Part shown: positions 50,201 to 63,500 of the stretch, one piece after another
How the letters are laid out: every line of letters starts with the position of its first letter
Position numbering within the stretch: position 1 is the stretch's first letter
NCBI RefSeq assembly: GCF_003286085.1
Contig: NW_020825289.1
Coordinates: forward strand, 16,926,001 to 16,990,000
From: Drosophila persimilis
Lineage: Eukaryota; Arthropoda; Insecta; Diptera; Drosophilidae
Reading direction: 5' to 3'
DNA: 64,000 bases
The notes under the pieces: generated by a model
Seen by the model: only the letters and a program-made list of their open reading frames with translations
What the model was told of the DNA's origin: nothing
The model's database searches: none
Made by a program: the position numbers and the translations under genes

Positions 50201-53200
50201 GCCCTTCTAGGCGCGTAATGGTGGGCGGGGTCGGTTTGGGTCGGGTCAGGTCGGGTCGGGTAGGGCCTGGCAGTTTTTGGAAATGGTTGCTGCCACAAAA
50301 AAGAATGAAACGCGTCCTTTTTAGCTCAAGCGCAAACTTCAATGTTGGGTGGTAAGAAGCACACAAAAAACGGAATGGGAACGGCAACAGCCAGGGATCC
50401 GGCAGCGGGACATGGAAGGCTAGTAGAAGCCTGGCTGGGGGCAAGCCACAAGCCGCAGAGTCCTGGCCAGAGCATGGGTCCTTGCTGTGTTTTGTTTCGT
50501 TTTACTTTCTCGTATTCTCCTTGTTGATTCTCTTTCCCTGCTGATGTGGCTCCATTAGCTATGGGATGTGGAGTATTACTTATCTGGAGATATGCTCATC
50601 ATAAATATAAGGGAATGAGGAACTGTCAATCCATTACCTCTTATTTAAAAGGAGCTTGGGAATCCAAAACTCTAAGGCCTATCTAGTACATGCAAGGAAG
50701 AGCATTTCATATTGGGTTTGGTCTGGGGCCACCCAATTTCTCAATGTTTTTTTCGGTCCTGCTACCCTCTGTCATTTCGTTTTCTCTTTGGCCTGTTACT
50801 CATAGCTTATAAAACAATTCCCCAGACTATTGCGCTCTAATGTTGGCCAAAGCTTGGGCCTGTCCTTGCGACTCCCTGCAGCCACAGCCACCCCCCCACT
50901 TCCCATATCACGGGCCTGTCATCTCAACAGGAAAAAAAGAGAGTAAGGTGGAGAGAGAAAGGAACGTTCGTATGACTACTTAAGGTGAATGGATGGCACT
51001 ACCACTGCCCACCCATCGGAGAGGCCAGCCGTCGACGTCTGCCCACATATTCGGCATTCCACCTCCACCAGCCCCACCTGATGATGATGTTGCTTATGTT
51101 GTAAACATTTTAAGCAAATTGTTTAGGTAAATAGATAAGACGTGACCTTTTCTGGCCCCAGGGTCGCAAATGCATTGTCCGTGTCAGTGGTGAGTGCTGG
51201 TGCTGCTCCTGCCCGCCCTGTTCCTTTGGAGGGAGGTGGCTGGGTCGGTGGGCTTATGTCTGGCTAATGTATTACTTACCATTATTATGCTCTCCACTTT
51301 TTCCCATACATATCTTTTATGTATTATTGTCAATTATAAAAAAACGACAACACAATGCATACACAGACTGCGGCTTCGCCTTCGAGGATTGCCATTGTCC
51401 TGATCTGGTCCTAGGGCTGGTCTCCGGTCCTAGGCTTTTGTGTGCCTTAGTACAATAGTCCTAGTGGTTGTCTCTTCTTTGTCGTCTTTAAGTTGGAAAA
51501 TATGCAAATAAACCACCATAAAGTAGGTAAAATTGTCTGGCCAACAACCCGAGCGGAGTTTCAATGGGGCTTGCAGCTCGCTGTCTGTCACACAACTAGA
51601 CCCGAGAGGCTTCGCGTCTTCCCCCCTAAAGTGTTAATGACGGGGGCGGTGTTCGGTTCAGGTTCAGGCAGCTGGGGCTTATATGACCCTGGGGTGAAAT
51701 GCCACAAGGCAGGCAGGCGAAGAAGGGACAAGGCAATGCTCTCTCCGACAGAGCCCGAAGATGATGCCACTTAGCCAGATGAAGCTGGAGATGGGAATGG
51801 GGTGGAGGGCGGGACTGAAAGGTTTGTTGATTTATGTGAAATCGAAACCAAGCCATGAACATTTGATGAGAGTCGCCTTTGAAACAATTTGTCGCAATGA
51901 ATCGTAATACATTTCAAATTCTGTATTTTCTGGGCCTGGTAATCCGACAATTTTATTCTATCAAAAGCTAAATTTATAAGCACTGACTGCCCTTGAAAAT
52001 CACTTAGCCATCGCTTGTCTTGCCCCTGTCCCGGCCTAAGTCCTTGGCGGGTGGCTAAGCTGGGTGCCGTTTATATCCATGGGCAGGGCTTTTCTTTTGC
52101 GAGCGTTTTTTCTCGCCTTTGATTCCCCTCTGTAGGCGGCTGCTTCTCTTATTCCCTTTTGGCGCAACTTTTCGATTATTTCCATTCAATTTTCAGTTTT
52201 GCCCGTTTTCGGGCTCTCAACAAGTTGTAGCCCTGACAACATTCGCAGGGGGAAAGGGGAGCTGGATGGGAAAGAGGATGCGAAATATGAACACAAAACA
52301 AACAATTACCGCGGCAACAGCAACAGAAACAGCAACAGCAACAGGGCCACCGCCAGAGCAGACGGTGCCTCCCGCGCCGGAGAGGTAACTTCCTCTCGTG
52401 GGCCTAAATTTTTTTCCTGCGTATTCCTCGCATTTTGCAGCTGCCAAAACAGTCAAGTGTTTCCAGTTCTGGTAGGGCTGTTGGCCGGGTCCTACCCTCT
52501 CTGGGCTAATCGAATTCGATTGCTTCACACTGATAAGAGCAGCTGCTATGCCTTGGCCATGGCCATGCCACACAGCCCCCGCTCGCCCTCCTCAACACTT
52601 GAGCCCCTCGAAACCCTACCGGGATTTTTATTGCGTTTCATGTTATTGTATTAGCGAAAGCATCCGCATCCGTGGCATATGCTTTAAATATACATTTCTG
52701 TTGTTCTCCTCTTTTTGTGCATACCTGGCACGCCGAGTATCACGGAGGGATGGTGTGGACTTTTGATTTGGCTTGCAATGGATTTAATTCATATAATAGA
52801 CTTGGGACTAAACCTAATTCCTAGGATTATAGATTAATGACTTCTAGCTTGGGCCCATTTTACCCAAACTATTTTGTGACTATTTGCTATTACTAATTCG
52901 GCAACTTTACTTCTGCTAATACTATTTTCAATCGCATTCAAATCTTTTCCCAATGGGTATCCCTCAGGCGAAACCCAGTACGACTATTGACCCTTCAACT
53001 CTGATCTTTTGTTCGATTTCACGTTTTGTTTGCTTTGCTGATTTCATCGCTGATTTTTATGTGTTCGGCGTTTATTATTCTCCACGTTTTCGCGCCTCTT
53101 TTTAACCCCTTTATCCGATATCCCCATCCTTTGACACTCTTTCTTCCCATTCTTCCCTTTCTTATTCGGTGCCCGGCTCCCGTGCTCCGCTCCGAGCGTG

Positions 53201-54229
53201 TGTCGAACGGAAATGCCTCATTTTTGATTCAAAGTGTTTTGGATTTTTCCTGTGACTTTCCATCCGCGTTGTTTTGGGTTTTGGTGTTTTTTTTTTTAGT
53301 TGGATTCTTGCCTTTTTGTTGCTTTGCCGCGATATGCAAATGTGCTGGCAGTTATTTGTGTTGGGGATTTGTTCTCTGTGTGTGTGTTAGTCGCACATAC
53401 ATATGTATGTGTTTGTGTTTTAGTTTAGTTTTGTCACCCGCGACATGGGATATGGAATTTGCTCGGCTTTGGGATCTCCCGTTTTGCAAATTATTTCGGG
53501 CTGGCTTTTCCCGTTGATTTATGTTTTGAATTAAAAAAAGAATCCTTTTCCGTGTCGTTTTGTTTAGTAAATTGCAAAATCCACAAAATCTATTCGGATA
53601 TTAAAATTGTTGGTTGGCGGTCGCAGATTCGGGAAGGAAAGTTTTTTCAAAGATAAGAAAAAGGTGGATATAAAATATATTATTATATTTTTTTATTTAG
53701 CTGCTGAGCATCAAAAACTACTCAAATATCTTTTCATTCATATCGAGAATCTCTGCAGGCAATGCGCCATCAATCATCAGACCAAACCCTACCACACTTT
53801 GCCCAAAATAGACCCCAAAACCCCCGCAAAGGCAACGTTCGGAGTTCATTGGACTGCTGTTCGACAAAATTGAAACCTCAGTCTCGGCTTAAGGCCTCTG
53901 CCACTGCGGCAGCACGGGTTGTCGAGAGCAGAGAACAGTTTGGCATCATAAATAAAAGAAATGAAATCATTTCGAGCAATTTGTCTACAATTTTGTGTCA
54001 CACTTTCTGCGCCATTTCTCACATGCCATAAAAATCTTCTATACGCACACACACATACACACACACGAAGACGACCATCGATGGCAGACATACCACAAGC
54101 CGGGCTCAGAGAGAAAGAGACCCGAGCAGGAGGTGGAGCAGGAGCAGAAGCAGAAGCAGAAGCAGGACCTGAGCCCAGGCCACCCTGCACGCAAGGTGTC
54201 ACGCTGATAAATGGCTCTGCCTTACTTAC
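47272..54229. other. Non-coding DNA; no gene supported
   Basis: AT-rich with C-rich islands. An isolated strong minus-strand donor-like sequence (ATAATG|GTAAGTAATA at 51280/51279) has no convincing exon upstream. Open frames over 100 codons here are low-complexity or overlap on both strands. Confidence 0.5.
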
Positions 54230-54487
54230 GCCAACTTCTTCACTTTCCCCAGTCCTGGCTCCCTTCATGCGTCCGCCATCCTCCAAGATGAATCCCTTTC
54301 GCCATTTTACGTTTATTTTCCACCAAAAAACTTTCCCATTTCTCGCTCTCTTCTCTTTGTGCCGAGTGCCAATTTTGAGAAAGATTTCCTTTAAGTATAA
54401 TAAAATGCAGTCTCGCTGTCATAAATCTATTCCGCTCGATTGTCACCGTCGACGACGACGTTGCGGACGACGGTGCGACGCAAAATT
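54230..54487 (-). other. chn: Candidate distal chn 5' UTR first exon P3
   Basis: On the minus strand, a TCAATT initiator puts +1 at 54487. CGTCGT sits at +28 to +33 (5 of 6 to the DPE). The surrounding sequence is CpG-rich (CGTCGTCGTCGACG) within AT-rich DNA, and the exon would end at a strong GTTGGC|GTAAGTAAG donor (54230/54229). It contains a closed 60-codon uORF (ATG 54422, TGA ending 54240). A second ATG at 54268 has 13 codons to the donor in phase 0, the same phase as P2. The DPE match is inflated by the CGT repeat. Linkage to chn over 49 kb is unproven. Confidence 0.32.
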
Positions 54488-55579
54488 GAAATGCATTGAC
54501 ATTGAAAAATTCATAATACAAAAATTGACTTTGGGTGCAGAAATGTTTGGCACAAAGCGCTGAAACTTTTTGAAATTTTGCGCAGCGTTAATACGGAAAT
54601 TAAATATTTTGAATAGCACGGGTGGCAGAGAAAAAACTGAAATGAAAAAATACGGGACGGTAGAGAGCTTCGAAACAATTTCAAAACATTTTAGTTGACA
54701 GCGACCCCAGACGCATACATAAACACAAACATTCACTCACACAAGCACACACGCGCACACAACTGCTGGCCATGTTGGCGCTGGAAAGTATGCTACACAA
54801 ACACATTCAAAAACCCGGAAAAGCAGCCAAAATTGTGTGAGTGTGAAGGACATTCCTGAGATGAAATTCGGCTTGGAAATGGCTGAATGTGATATACAGA
54901 AGTATAGAATATGCTCTTACTAAAAACCAAAAGACACGAATTTAAAACCAGAAATCTCATCAATGACTGAAGGATGAAAAGAAACAATAGAGGCGAAACC
55001 TCATTCCAGAATTGCCTCATTTTATATGCAACTTTTTTCATACATATAGTTTTGCGCTCCCTGACAAAGCCGGCGAGCTGGCTTAAAAATTCTAATAACA
55101 CAAATATTTGCAGATGAAAGAGGTACTAAAAGGCATTTGGCCGTTTGCTCCACTTGTCAACCTTCGTCGGTGGATCGAGCAGAGCAGTGGCTGGGACGAA
55201 ACGAGGGAGCAAGTTAGGTGGAGTACAGCCAGACCCAATGACCCGTGTCCCCCCCGACTCCACTTGGAGTGGTACTCCCTCCACCTACCAAACAAGAGCT
55301 CTTCTCTCCGTTCATCACTCAGACGTTGGCACACTTTTTGACAACGTCAGGACTTCTCTTGACAGCAACAAAAACAAGCCGCAGAAAGTCTGACATGTAA
55401 TAGCAACAAGCCCAAAAACAAAACTGGGCAAAACTGTAAAAGCTGGAAAAACAAAGTGAAGCAATTTTTTTGTTCTCGTAATTTTCGGTGCATGTTTGCT
55501 GCGTTTTGCACTTTTGCTGAACATTTTTCATCTGCTGGGCGAAACTTTTTGACATGTTGCAGTGCAAATTGAATAAGTC

Positions 55580-55581
<2 letters not shown>

Positions 55582-55614
<33 letters not shown>

Positions 55615-55623
55615 AGAGAGAGA
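55582..55623. repeat. Compound (AC)n(AG)n microsatellite
   Basis: About 15 AC units run directly into about 6 AG units. Confidence 0.9.
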
Positions 55624-56670
55624 CGGCAATACATTGCAGAATAATGGCCATCGCACTCAGACACTCAACCATATTGTTTGTTTCTTTATCCCAGTGCTGT
55701 GTGTACGGTTGTGGGTGTGGACTATGCCTTGGGTTGCAATAATCAAATTGGCACCAACGCTGTCTCAGCCACCCACTATATCCCAAGCCTATCATATTCC
55801 ATCTAGTGCGATTCCTTTCTGACAGTTTTTGATCCTCTTAGGGATGCAGGAGGGCTCGAGCTTGTTGTAACTTTCTGGGAAAGTCGATTGTTGTATAATC
55901 TTGGACCAGGTTAATTTCATTGTCACGGGAGCAAAGTTAGCTGGAACTGAATTTCGTCAAATGGACAAAAAGGCAATAATAAACAGCTTAGTTGCCTATT
56001 CGAAGGAAGTCTATTGATGAGTGAGGGCTCTACTTGAAAGTGCACATCAAGACCTATGTATAAGCTGATTTGTGTGTGGTATTCGAAGGGCCAAATACCA
56101 TCTGGAGATTTTCGACCGCCATGGTAACTGCTGTTGGGTGGAAGGTAAAGTATTATTGACAAACAGGGGGTGGCTGTAGGCCAATTGGAAAATTTGTACA
56201 GAAATTGATCTGACATACCCATACAATTAGTAGTCGTTTTCCTTATTTTTTCTTCTTTCATAACGTTTTCCTTTCAATTTCAATTTCGGTTTTCATGCCT
56301 GTAATCGATTTGTACCTATTTTTAAAGTGCAGAAGCTGAAAGTGCACAGGAACACATCACTGCAAAAAAAAAGCAGCAATAAAAAGAGGTAAGTGCTATC
56401 CTTGCTCCTGGCCAAGTTTGCCCAAGAGCCGTTATCCAATTTCTGTTTTGGCCATTGGTGGGTCGGCTGCTCACTTTGTCTTGGCATTTTCGACACGATT
56501 TTTCTTCATTTTCCGAAATCAATCAAATGCAGGCTGATGCTCTGCCCTGCTGCCGCCTCAGTTTCGTTGTTGTTGACCAGGCCACACCCACTTCAGGCCA
56601 GTATTCAACCTGCCTGTCAACGGGGACACCCGATCCTGGATGCCCAGGCACAGGCAGGCATCCTGTTTGC

Positions 56671-56672
<2 letters not shown>

Positions 56673-56704
<32 letters not shown>

Positions 56705-56720
56705 TTCTGCCTGCCTGCCT
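56673..56720. repeat. (GCCA)n followed by (CTGC)n tetranucleotide repeats
   Basis: Eight GCCA units at 56673-56704, then GCCTGCCTGC-type units to 56720. Confidence 0.88.
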
Positions 56721-57219
56721 GACTGCTTGTTGGACATTCATCAAGCCATTTCATCTATTGACTGATTGATAATATTTTTGATAAATGATTGGCGGCCATG
56801 TCCGTCGTGGGCCCCTCACTGCTTCTACCCCCTGCTATCCTATGGATTTTCCTTCCGGGTGGTTGGGTTATTTACGGCGTGCAAAGCGGCAGCAAAAAAG
56901 GATTTATAGGTGAGAGCTGGAACCGGAGCAGGAGCTGCTCGCAATATGCAAATTGATGGATTTCGGATAGGTCATGTCCATATGCCCCGAGATGTGAGCT
57001 AAAAGCTGGAGCTTAAGCTTGTTACTTGATTGAGCCACCCTCCCTGTCTCTCCTCTCAATGAGAGCCGACGTTTGGGCAACTGGCTCCCTCCTCTCCCGC
57101 ACTGCCCATGTATTATGTCATCGTCGCCACTCTGCATCATTTTTCATAACGAGCTGTACTAATAAAAATTAATTGATACACCAGCATTAACACCATACTC
57201 TCTTCAAGCGATTAGAATC

Positions 57220-57575
57220 AGTTCCACGACGGCGCACAGCCAAAGGTGTGAATGTTGTGGCTCTCAGGCACGCGCCAATGTTTACACGGCTGATGGCTCA
57301 GGGCGGCAGAGCGACAAAGCGCCTGGGCGACGGAGTACCAACGGCTAGGAGGCCCCGCGCTCGACCATATGCGAAAAGCAAAGAATCAAAACAATCTTAA
57401 TGGCAAGAGGCAACCCGGAGGAGCCATACGATACGCCCACATTTGGCCATGGTCATGGCTATAGAGGACGGACCATCGCTTATACAATAAGCCACACACA
57501 CACAAGAGAACGGGGTGGGGAAACGACAGAGAGCGCAGCTCTGAGCCCATCTACAAGCTACACTGGGGCCTCAAA
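57220..57575 (+). other. Weak candidate plus-strand first exon
   Basis: A perfect TCAGTT initiator (+1 about 57220) is followed by a GC-richer leader and an ATG at 57400. That ATG opens a frame starting MARGNPEEPYDTPTFGHGHG and leading to a possible donor TCAAAG|GTAACT at 57575/57576 (phase 2). No downstream exon could be identified, and the frame past the donor simply runs to a stop at 57696. It could be a divergent or unrelated transcript, or chance. Confidence 0.15.
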
Positions 57576-60500
57576 GGTAACTAAATTCTTTCGTGCAGAA
57601 CTTGACGGTGTCGCTGCTGAGTGGGCTGTAGTTAAGAGTGTAGAGTGTAGAGTGTGTCTCTGGCTATTTGAGCTGATGCACTTGGAATGGAAATAAAAGA
57701 AAAAGTAGAAAAGGCCTGGCACGGCAAGAGTATTTCAGCTTCGGCTTTCACCTGGACGCTTTCCTCTTCCACTTAATGTTTCAATTGTTGGCTTTCAGCG
57801 TTTGCTGTGTTCTGTCTTCCTTCCACCTGGCCTGAGTTTAGCGCCTCGTGACTTATTTGATTGTTAAACAACATAATCTGATGTTGCCTCTGTGGTGGCT
57901 CCTTTTCTTTATGAGCAAGCCAATTGATTTTTGGTCAAGTGTGGTCAGGCAGTGGGCAAACAGTAGATGCAGATCATCCGCTGGCAGGAGCAGCAATAAC
58001 CAGTCGCAGAAGCAGGTGGATAAGGGGAAAGAGAGAGAAGAAAGTGCTCCCCAGAGCCAAAAGCCATCCCAATTTGCAATAAGGCGACGCGCCGCCAAAG
58101 GCAGCGGGTTAGTCGATCTGGGTGGACTGGGAAAGTTTGTGAGGAAAAACTGTTCGCTCTACTCGCTCCCAGTCGCACTTCTGTAATGAAAATGCACCGT
58201 TGCGGAAAATCGCACCAAAGACACAGAGTCAAAAGTGTTTTTCAGCCATCTCTGGGGGTCTGTATGTGTGTGTGTGTGTGAACAGTGGAAATTGAAAAGT
58301 AACGGACTGCTGGGTAACTAGTGGCTGATAGGGGGTGTTGCAGATGCAGGACCAGGAACTGTCCTAGCGACAGAGACATGGACACACAGTGGCCCTGTAA
58401 GAATATTGCAAAAAGGTATGGAAAATTTTTCCTCAAAATTCATGCATGAATTCAGTGCAAGCAGCAGGGTGGTTGGAAAAGGGATTTCGGGTGGGCGTGG
58501 GCGTGCAGCCGACTGAAGTGGTTTTCATTTTCCTCTCCTTTTGCCTCTCGATTTTTATTCGCTTTCGGTCCTGCCATCGTGAGCACTTTCCGACAGTCAA
58601 TATTGCGGGTCGGACAATGCCATTTTAGGTGTTATTGTGTCAATGTCTCGAACCAGCCACCCTCAAACCCACCACCTTGCCAAACGTGCAGCCCCACACA
58701 CAACCTCTATCCGAGCACCCACACTGCTGTCGCACCCTGAGTGTTTTTTGCTGTTGCAGTTGCAAAAAGAAATTGGTAGTTCATATTTTACGGCAATTTC
58801 CATTTGGCCATATTGTCAGACTTCAGTGCTTCCCTTTCTCGCTTCAGCTCGTGCCAGGACTGACCGTGCAGTTGGCCAATACCAACTTCGAGTACCTAAC
58901 CATCCAACAAATCAAATTTTATTTCCCATAATCAGACATATTAGTCGTCTGTCGTTTGTTGTCGACATTTTCTGACGCTTCCGGCAAACGCAACACAAAC
59001 GAAATGAAACCTCATTAAATGTATGAAATGGAACTTGGAGCTGGATCTGGGCCTGGCCCATGTCTACGACTGGGCAAAGGGCCATGGACTCCGCCTAATG
59101 CAGGGCGACATGGCAATAAGAAGTTGTTGCATGCAGCATATGGCAGCATCTGCTGTTGCTCTGCATTCGGTTTTATGTCTTCTACAGGTTATAAGTTTGA
59201 GAGCTTTTCCATTCGAGTAACGAAACCCATCTACTGGATACTTAGCTAGCCCGTCTTTAAATGGAGTGGAAAATTATCGTGTGTTTAATTGGTGAAAATC
59301 TTGTTCAAAAGACCGCAAGTGTCCATAAAACTTACAATTTAAAATGTGTGCCCAGGATTTGCACGGTCCTCTCAACATTAAATAGTCGGGGAAATAACAA
59401 ATATCGCAAATAAAATACTCTCAACGAAACCTGCCAATGTGCTCCACTTACTCCTATATCAATGGATCCACTTCATTGCCAGATTAGGTAGCCCCAATGT
59501 GGTTGGACTAGTTCTCCCTTCCCTCAAGCGGCACTTGGAACTTCCTTTAAGCAAATTAAGGCACACCCCCTTATACTGCCTGTGCCTATGTTCCAGGTCC
59601 CAAGACCAGCTTGGGCTAAAAATAAAAGAGTCCAGCGGCAGAGGCGAGGAAAACTAGTTCTACGTATCACGTATGAATGGGAAAGTCCGGCGAAGGGGAC
59701 TGCGGGAACTGGGGGCCTACCGGATGCTGGTAATAATATTTAGATTTCTAGCCCTTGATGCAAAACTTTATGCTTGTTCAGATAACATTATCGCGTTGGC
59801 CGCGACTGTTGCAAACTGGTTTCCTACACACAGTGCAACATACAGGAATGGAACTGGGGATAACTTTCCTTCATCTGGCCTACGTACTCGTATAAACTTG
59901 GCTAATTTACGATTGCATTGTGAGCATTGGACTCGCCCATATAATTAGAGAAATTAATTTGTATGCTCCGGCAAGAGTAACAATCAGGAGCGGAACGCAA
60001 CAGAGTGCAGCGGAGTGGAGTAGTGCGGAAAAGGAACGGGTAACGAGCATAAAGTTTTTAATTTTCACGATGCAGATAATGCCCATTAAAATATGCCGGG
60101 AAAGGGCCAACGCGATAAAGAGGCGACCAACACCTGCCACTGGCTAGAAAGATCCATCTTCCGGGTCTCTGGTGGCTTTGGTCCTCCGGTTCCTATGGCT
60201 CTTTTGGCTCTTTTGGCTCCACTGCTTCCTATGGCTCCAATGGCTCCACGCGGTTCTTCAGCCGCAAACTAAGTGCATTAAAAATCGCAAAAGGAAAATA
60301 ATGCACCGTGCTGGTTCATGATGGAGGGGGACATAGCGAGAGAAAAGAGATTATTTTTTATTATGCAGCAAACAGAAAATTCGTCCTTTGGGGCCAGTTG
60401 TCCCTTTGTCCGGCGTCCGGCGTCCGACGATGCTTGACGAGGGCCTTTTGAACCGAGACTGGAGTCAACGAACGCTGCGGAAAAAAGCGGGAAAAACTCG

Positions 60501-63500
60501 CGCCGCCGCCGGCTGTGGCCATTATGCATTATTATTATCCTGCTCCTGTCGTGCTCCAGCCACCGATTCGAGTTCAACGGTTGCCCCTGCCATTTCGGCC
60601 TTTCATTTTATATATTCATAGTATACCCCTATATATATTCGCATATATATTGCTCGTGCTGCAAATTTCTGCTCGAAATCAATTTCTTGCGATTGAAGCA
60701 CTTAATTTGTACCAATTCATTAATTGATTTCGTTCTCCATTCGTTGCACCACTCTGTCTGTATATTTGTACATATTTCTCGGCCCCGAGTTCTGCCTCGG
60801 ACCGGGAAAATTATTGAAAAAAGGGCATCTGAAAAACAAACAGAAAAGTTATGCAGATTGAGTCCGAATGAGACTTTGTGATGCCCTGACGAACAAAAAT
60901 TGCATCAGGACAGGTCAGATGAAAGCGCCGAATCGGACCTGAATATGGACGGTATGCTCAAGTTGGCTGAATATTGGATATTACTCACCTCACTAACGAT
61001 CCTTAGCCCGCGTATACAAATATTTTTATTCATTTCTGTTGACGCCTTTTAATGAGTGCCCCGTGGGCCTGTTCGGGAATGGCCAGTGGCAGGTCCGGTG
61101 TGGGGCTCCTATGGGTCACCGAGCACTTAACCAATTTATGAAAACTCAAAACACCCTCAAAATATACCCCTTCTTTGGAGCCAAACGAAAACTTGTTGGC
61201 TGCTGGGAAAAATTATTGCTAATTGTATGGAATTTTCTGGGTGCGAACAAAGAACTGTATAAACAAACACGTATCGTAATTTAATGAATCCACAAATACT
61301 TGTCGGGACTAGCCGAGAAGTAGGAAGGAAGGGCTCCTGCCATGGTTCATGCCACTGGAATAGATTTCCGCAAACCACAAATAACACAAGCGCTAAAAAT
61401 ATTTGTTTATCTCTTTCTCTTTTTATAAAATTTGTTTTATTTAATTTCGTTAATTTCGAGCCACGGCAGCTTTAATATGGAAAATGCAATTGAAACTGAA
61501 ATGCAAATAATTAATCATTAATGTCGAAATTGATTACATCAATGTAAATTTAAATATTCGTTTATTGCCAAAGCCTAATGTTAATAGAAAACTCTCTTCA
61601 ACACTCATATACATATGCTTGTAGAAATAAATGTATATACATATAGTAATATTTAATATATATACACAACGAAATAATATATTAATTAATAAGAAATATC
61701 TGAAACGAAGATGATAATTGTACAATTTTCTACATTAATATTTGACAAGAACTTTGCCCCAAGCTGTTCTGGTTTTGTTTTGGTTGATTGCAGAGGAATT
61801 ATACCAATTTTCCACATTAAATTCCAATTTATCCATGTTGGCCATCCTTCTCACCTGCTGTGGCTATAAAATTTGGCAATGGATTTCTTAGGATTGAAGT
61901 AAGTTGAATCGAACATTAAATTTCAAATAGAATAGAAATTGAACTCGTCAAGGAAGGTTAAAGTTAACCATAAACATATTTCAACTGTATGTACTTTACT
62001 TTGCAGATTAATTAACAATGGCTTCTCTCTCAACTTTGAATTAGCTTCATTAAAGTTTTTAAATTAAATTAAATCGGGTATTAATTATATGCAACCGTGT
62101 ATTATGTTCAGCATGTTTCAGCTGCACTCAAATTTAATGCGAATTATATTCATAATGGTTATAATTTAACATGTATTTTTTCCAACTTTTTATCCTGTTT
62201 TCCTCTGTTATTTCATTGGCATATTTGGAATTTTAATTAAATTATTTTATATTGATTTAATGTATTTGTTTTAATGTGTGTGTTTTTTTTCGATATTTCT
62301 TCTTTATATGTTTTTTCAGACGATTTTATGGATACAGTCAGCTATTTGGAAATTTTACAACTCAAATCGGACATTGGCCCTTGCCGAGGGCATTTTAAAC
62401 GGAACCTCATTGCTATAATTCCGAAAGACAATGCCACTCCCATTCGCAATTCGTGCCATCGCTCGCTGATTTTGTAATGAAACGCTGAAGTATAATTTAT
62501 GAATTTTAATGAGTTGCCAAATGATGCCGAAGCGTTGATTTTCCATAATTATTAACACAAGCGAAGCCGAGGCATCGGCATTGTCTGCATCCGCAGCAGC
62601 ATCACAGACTGGTCTGGGCTGGGTGCTGTACCGGCTTCTGGACCTGGTCCTCGACTGGTCTGCATATGCAAAAATGCAAACAGTAGGGGACGTTGGAGTG
62701 CTGTCTGACTGGCAGTCAGAGCCAGAGACCTGACAGGGTCGATACTCCATTCTGGCTGAGCTGAATTCTCTTGAAGTTTTGTGCGATACTCTTCAGTTTT
62801 TATCAGAACATCTGTGATGTGTGCGAACTCCCTGATCCTGTAGACCATAGTAGTTCTTCTTTATTTGGATGCTTTACTTAAGGATCCTGTTCTGCAGAGA
62901 AAGTTCTGAATTATATGGGACTTTTGTCTTTGTGGAAAATGATTTTACAGAGTATCAGCCCTTCGTCTTGGTTACATTCCTTAAATTACTATATTTGCCT
63001 CTTGATTTTTGTCCTTTTAGCGTTCGATGCAGCTTTAAATTGTTTATCTTATTTATTATCACTTTTTCGATTCTTGTGTTTTTTAATTAACAGATTATGG
63101 GGATTTTGTCATTAAGCTCCACAGCGCGAGCAGTCGACTCTTAAAGGCCTTTAAAATATGGCCACTGTTGCATGAAAAGTGTTTAATTGAAATTCTTGGC
63201 AGGGACAGCACGGTAGTCAGGTGGCCATGTGGCAGAGGAAATAAGCGGGAGAGAGAAACATCATTAATTCAAATTAACACATAATTCAGGCACACAGGTC
63301 AATAATGCGAGCGCACAAAGCCATGGCTAATATGCGAATGCTGCCGGTAATGCCTAATTAAAGCCAATAGCTATTACAATGCCAACAAAATGGTTTGGCG
63401 AAGGGACAAAAGCTCACATTACATAATGAAATTAACTAAAATATGCGCTGGCGTTTGCTTAATTAAAACGGATTCAACAGCTAAAGCTGCGACTGTTGTT

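Larger units (their letters stand above)
54488..57180. other. Non-coding DNA upstream of P3
   Basis: Contains (AC)n plus (AG)n at 55582-55623 and the (GCCA)n tract at 56673-56704. No gene is supported. A plus-strand frame at 55108-55341 is open but matches nothing I know. Confidence 0.5.

Noticed and set aside
53961-54563. 200-codon plus-strand open frame
   Set aside because: It overlaps the better-supported minus-strand leader exon P3 and is compositionally biased (His/Thr and Glu/Ala repeats).
55108-55341. Plus-strand ORF following TTTGCAG
   Set aside because: Resembles an acceptor plus exon, but there is no upstream exon, no family match and no conserved-looking motif.
60980-61010. Minus-strand donor GTGAG|GTGAGTAAT
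   Set aside because: No initiator or exon-like sequence upstream; isolated donor matches are common.
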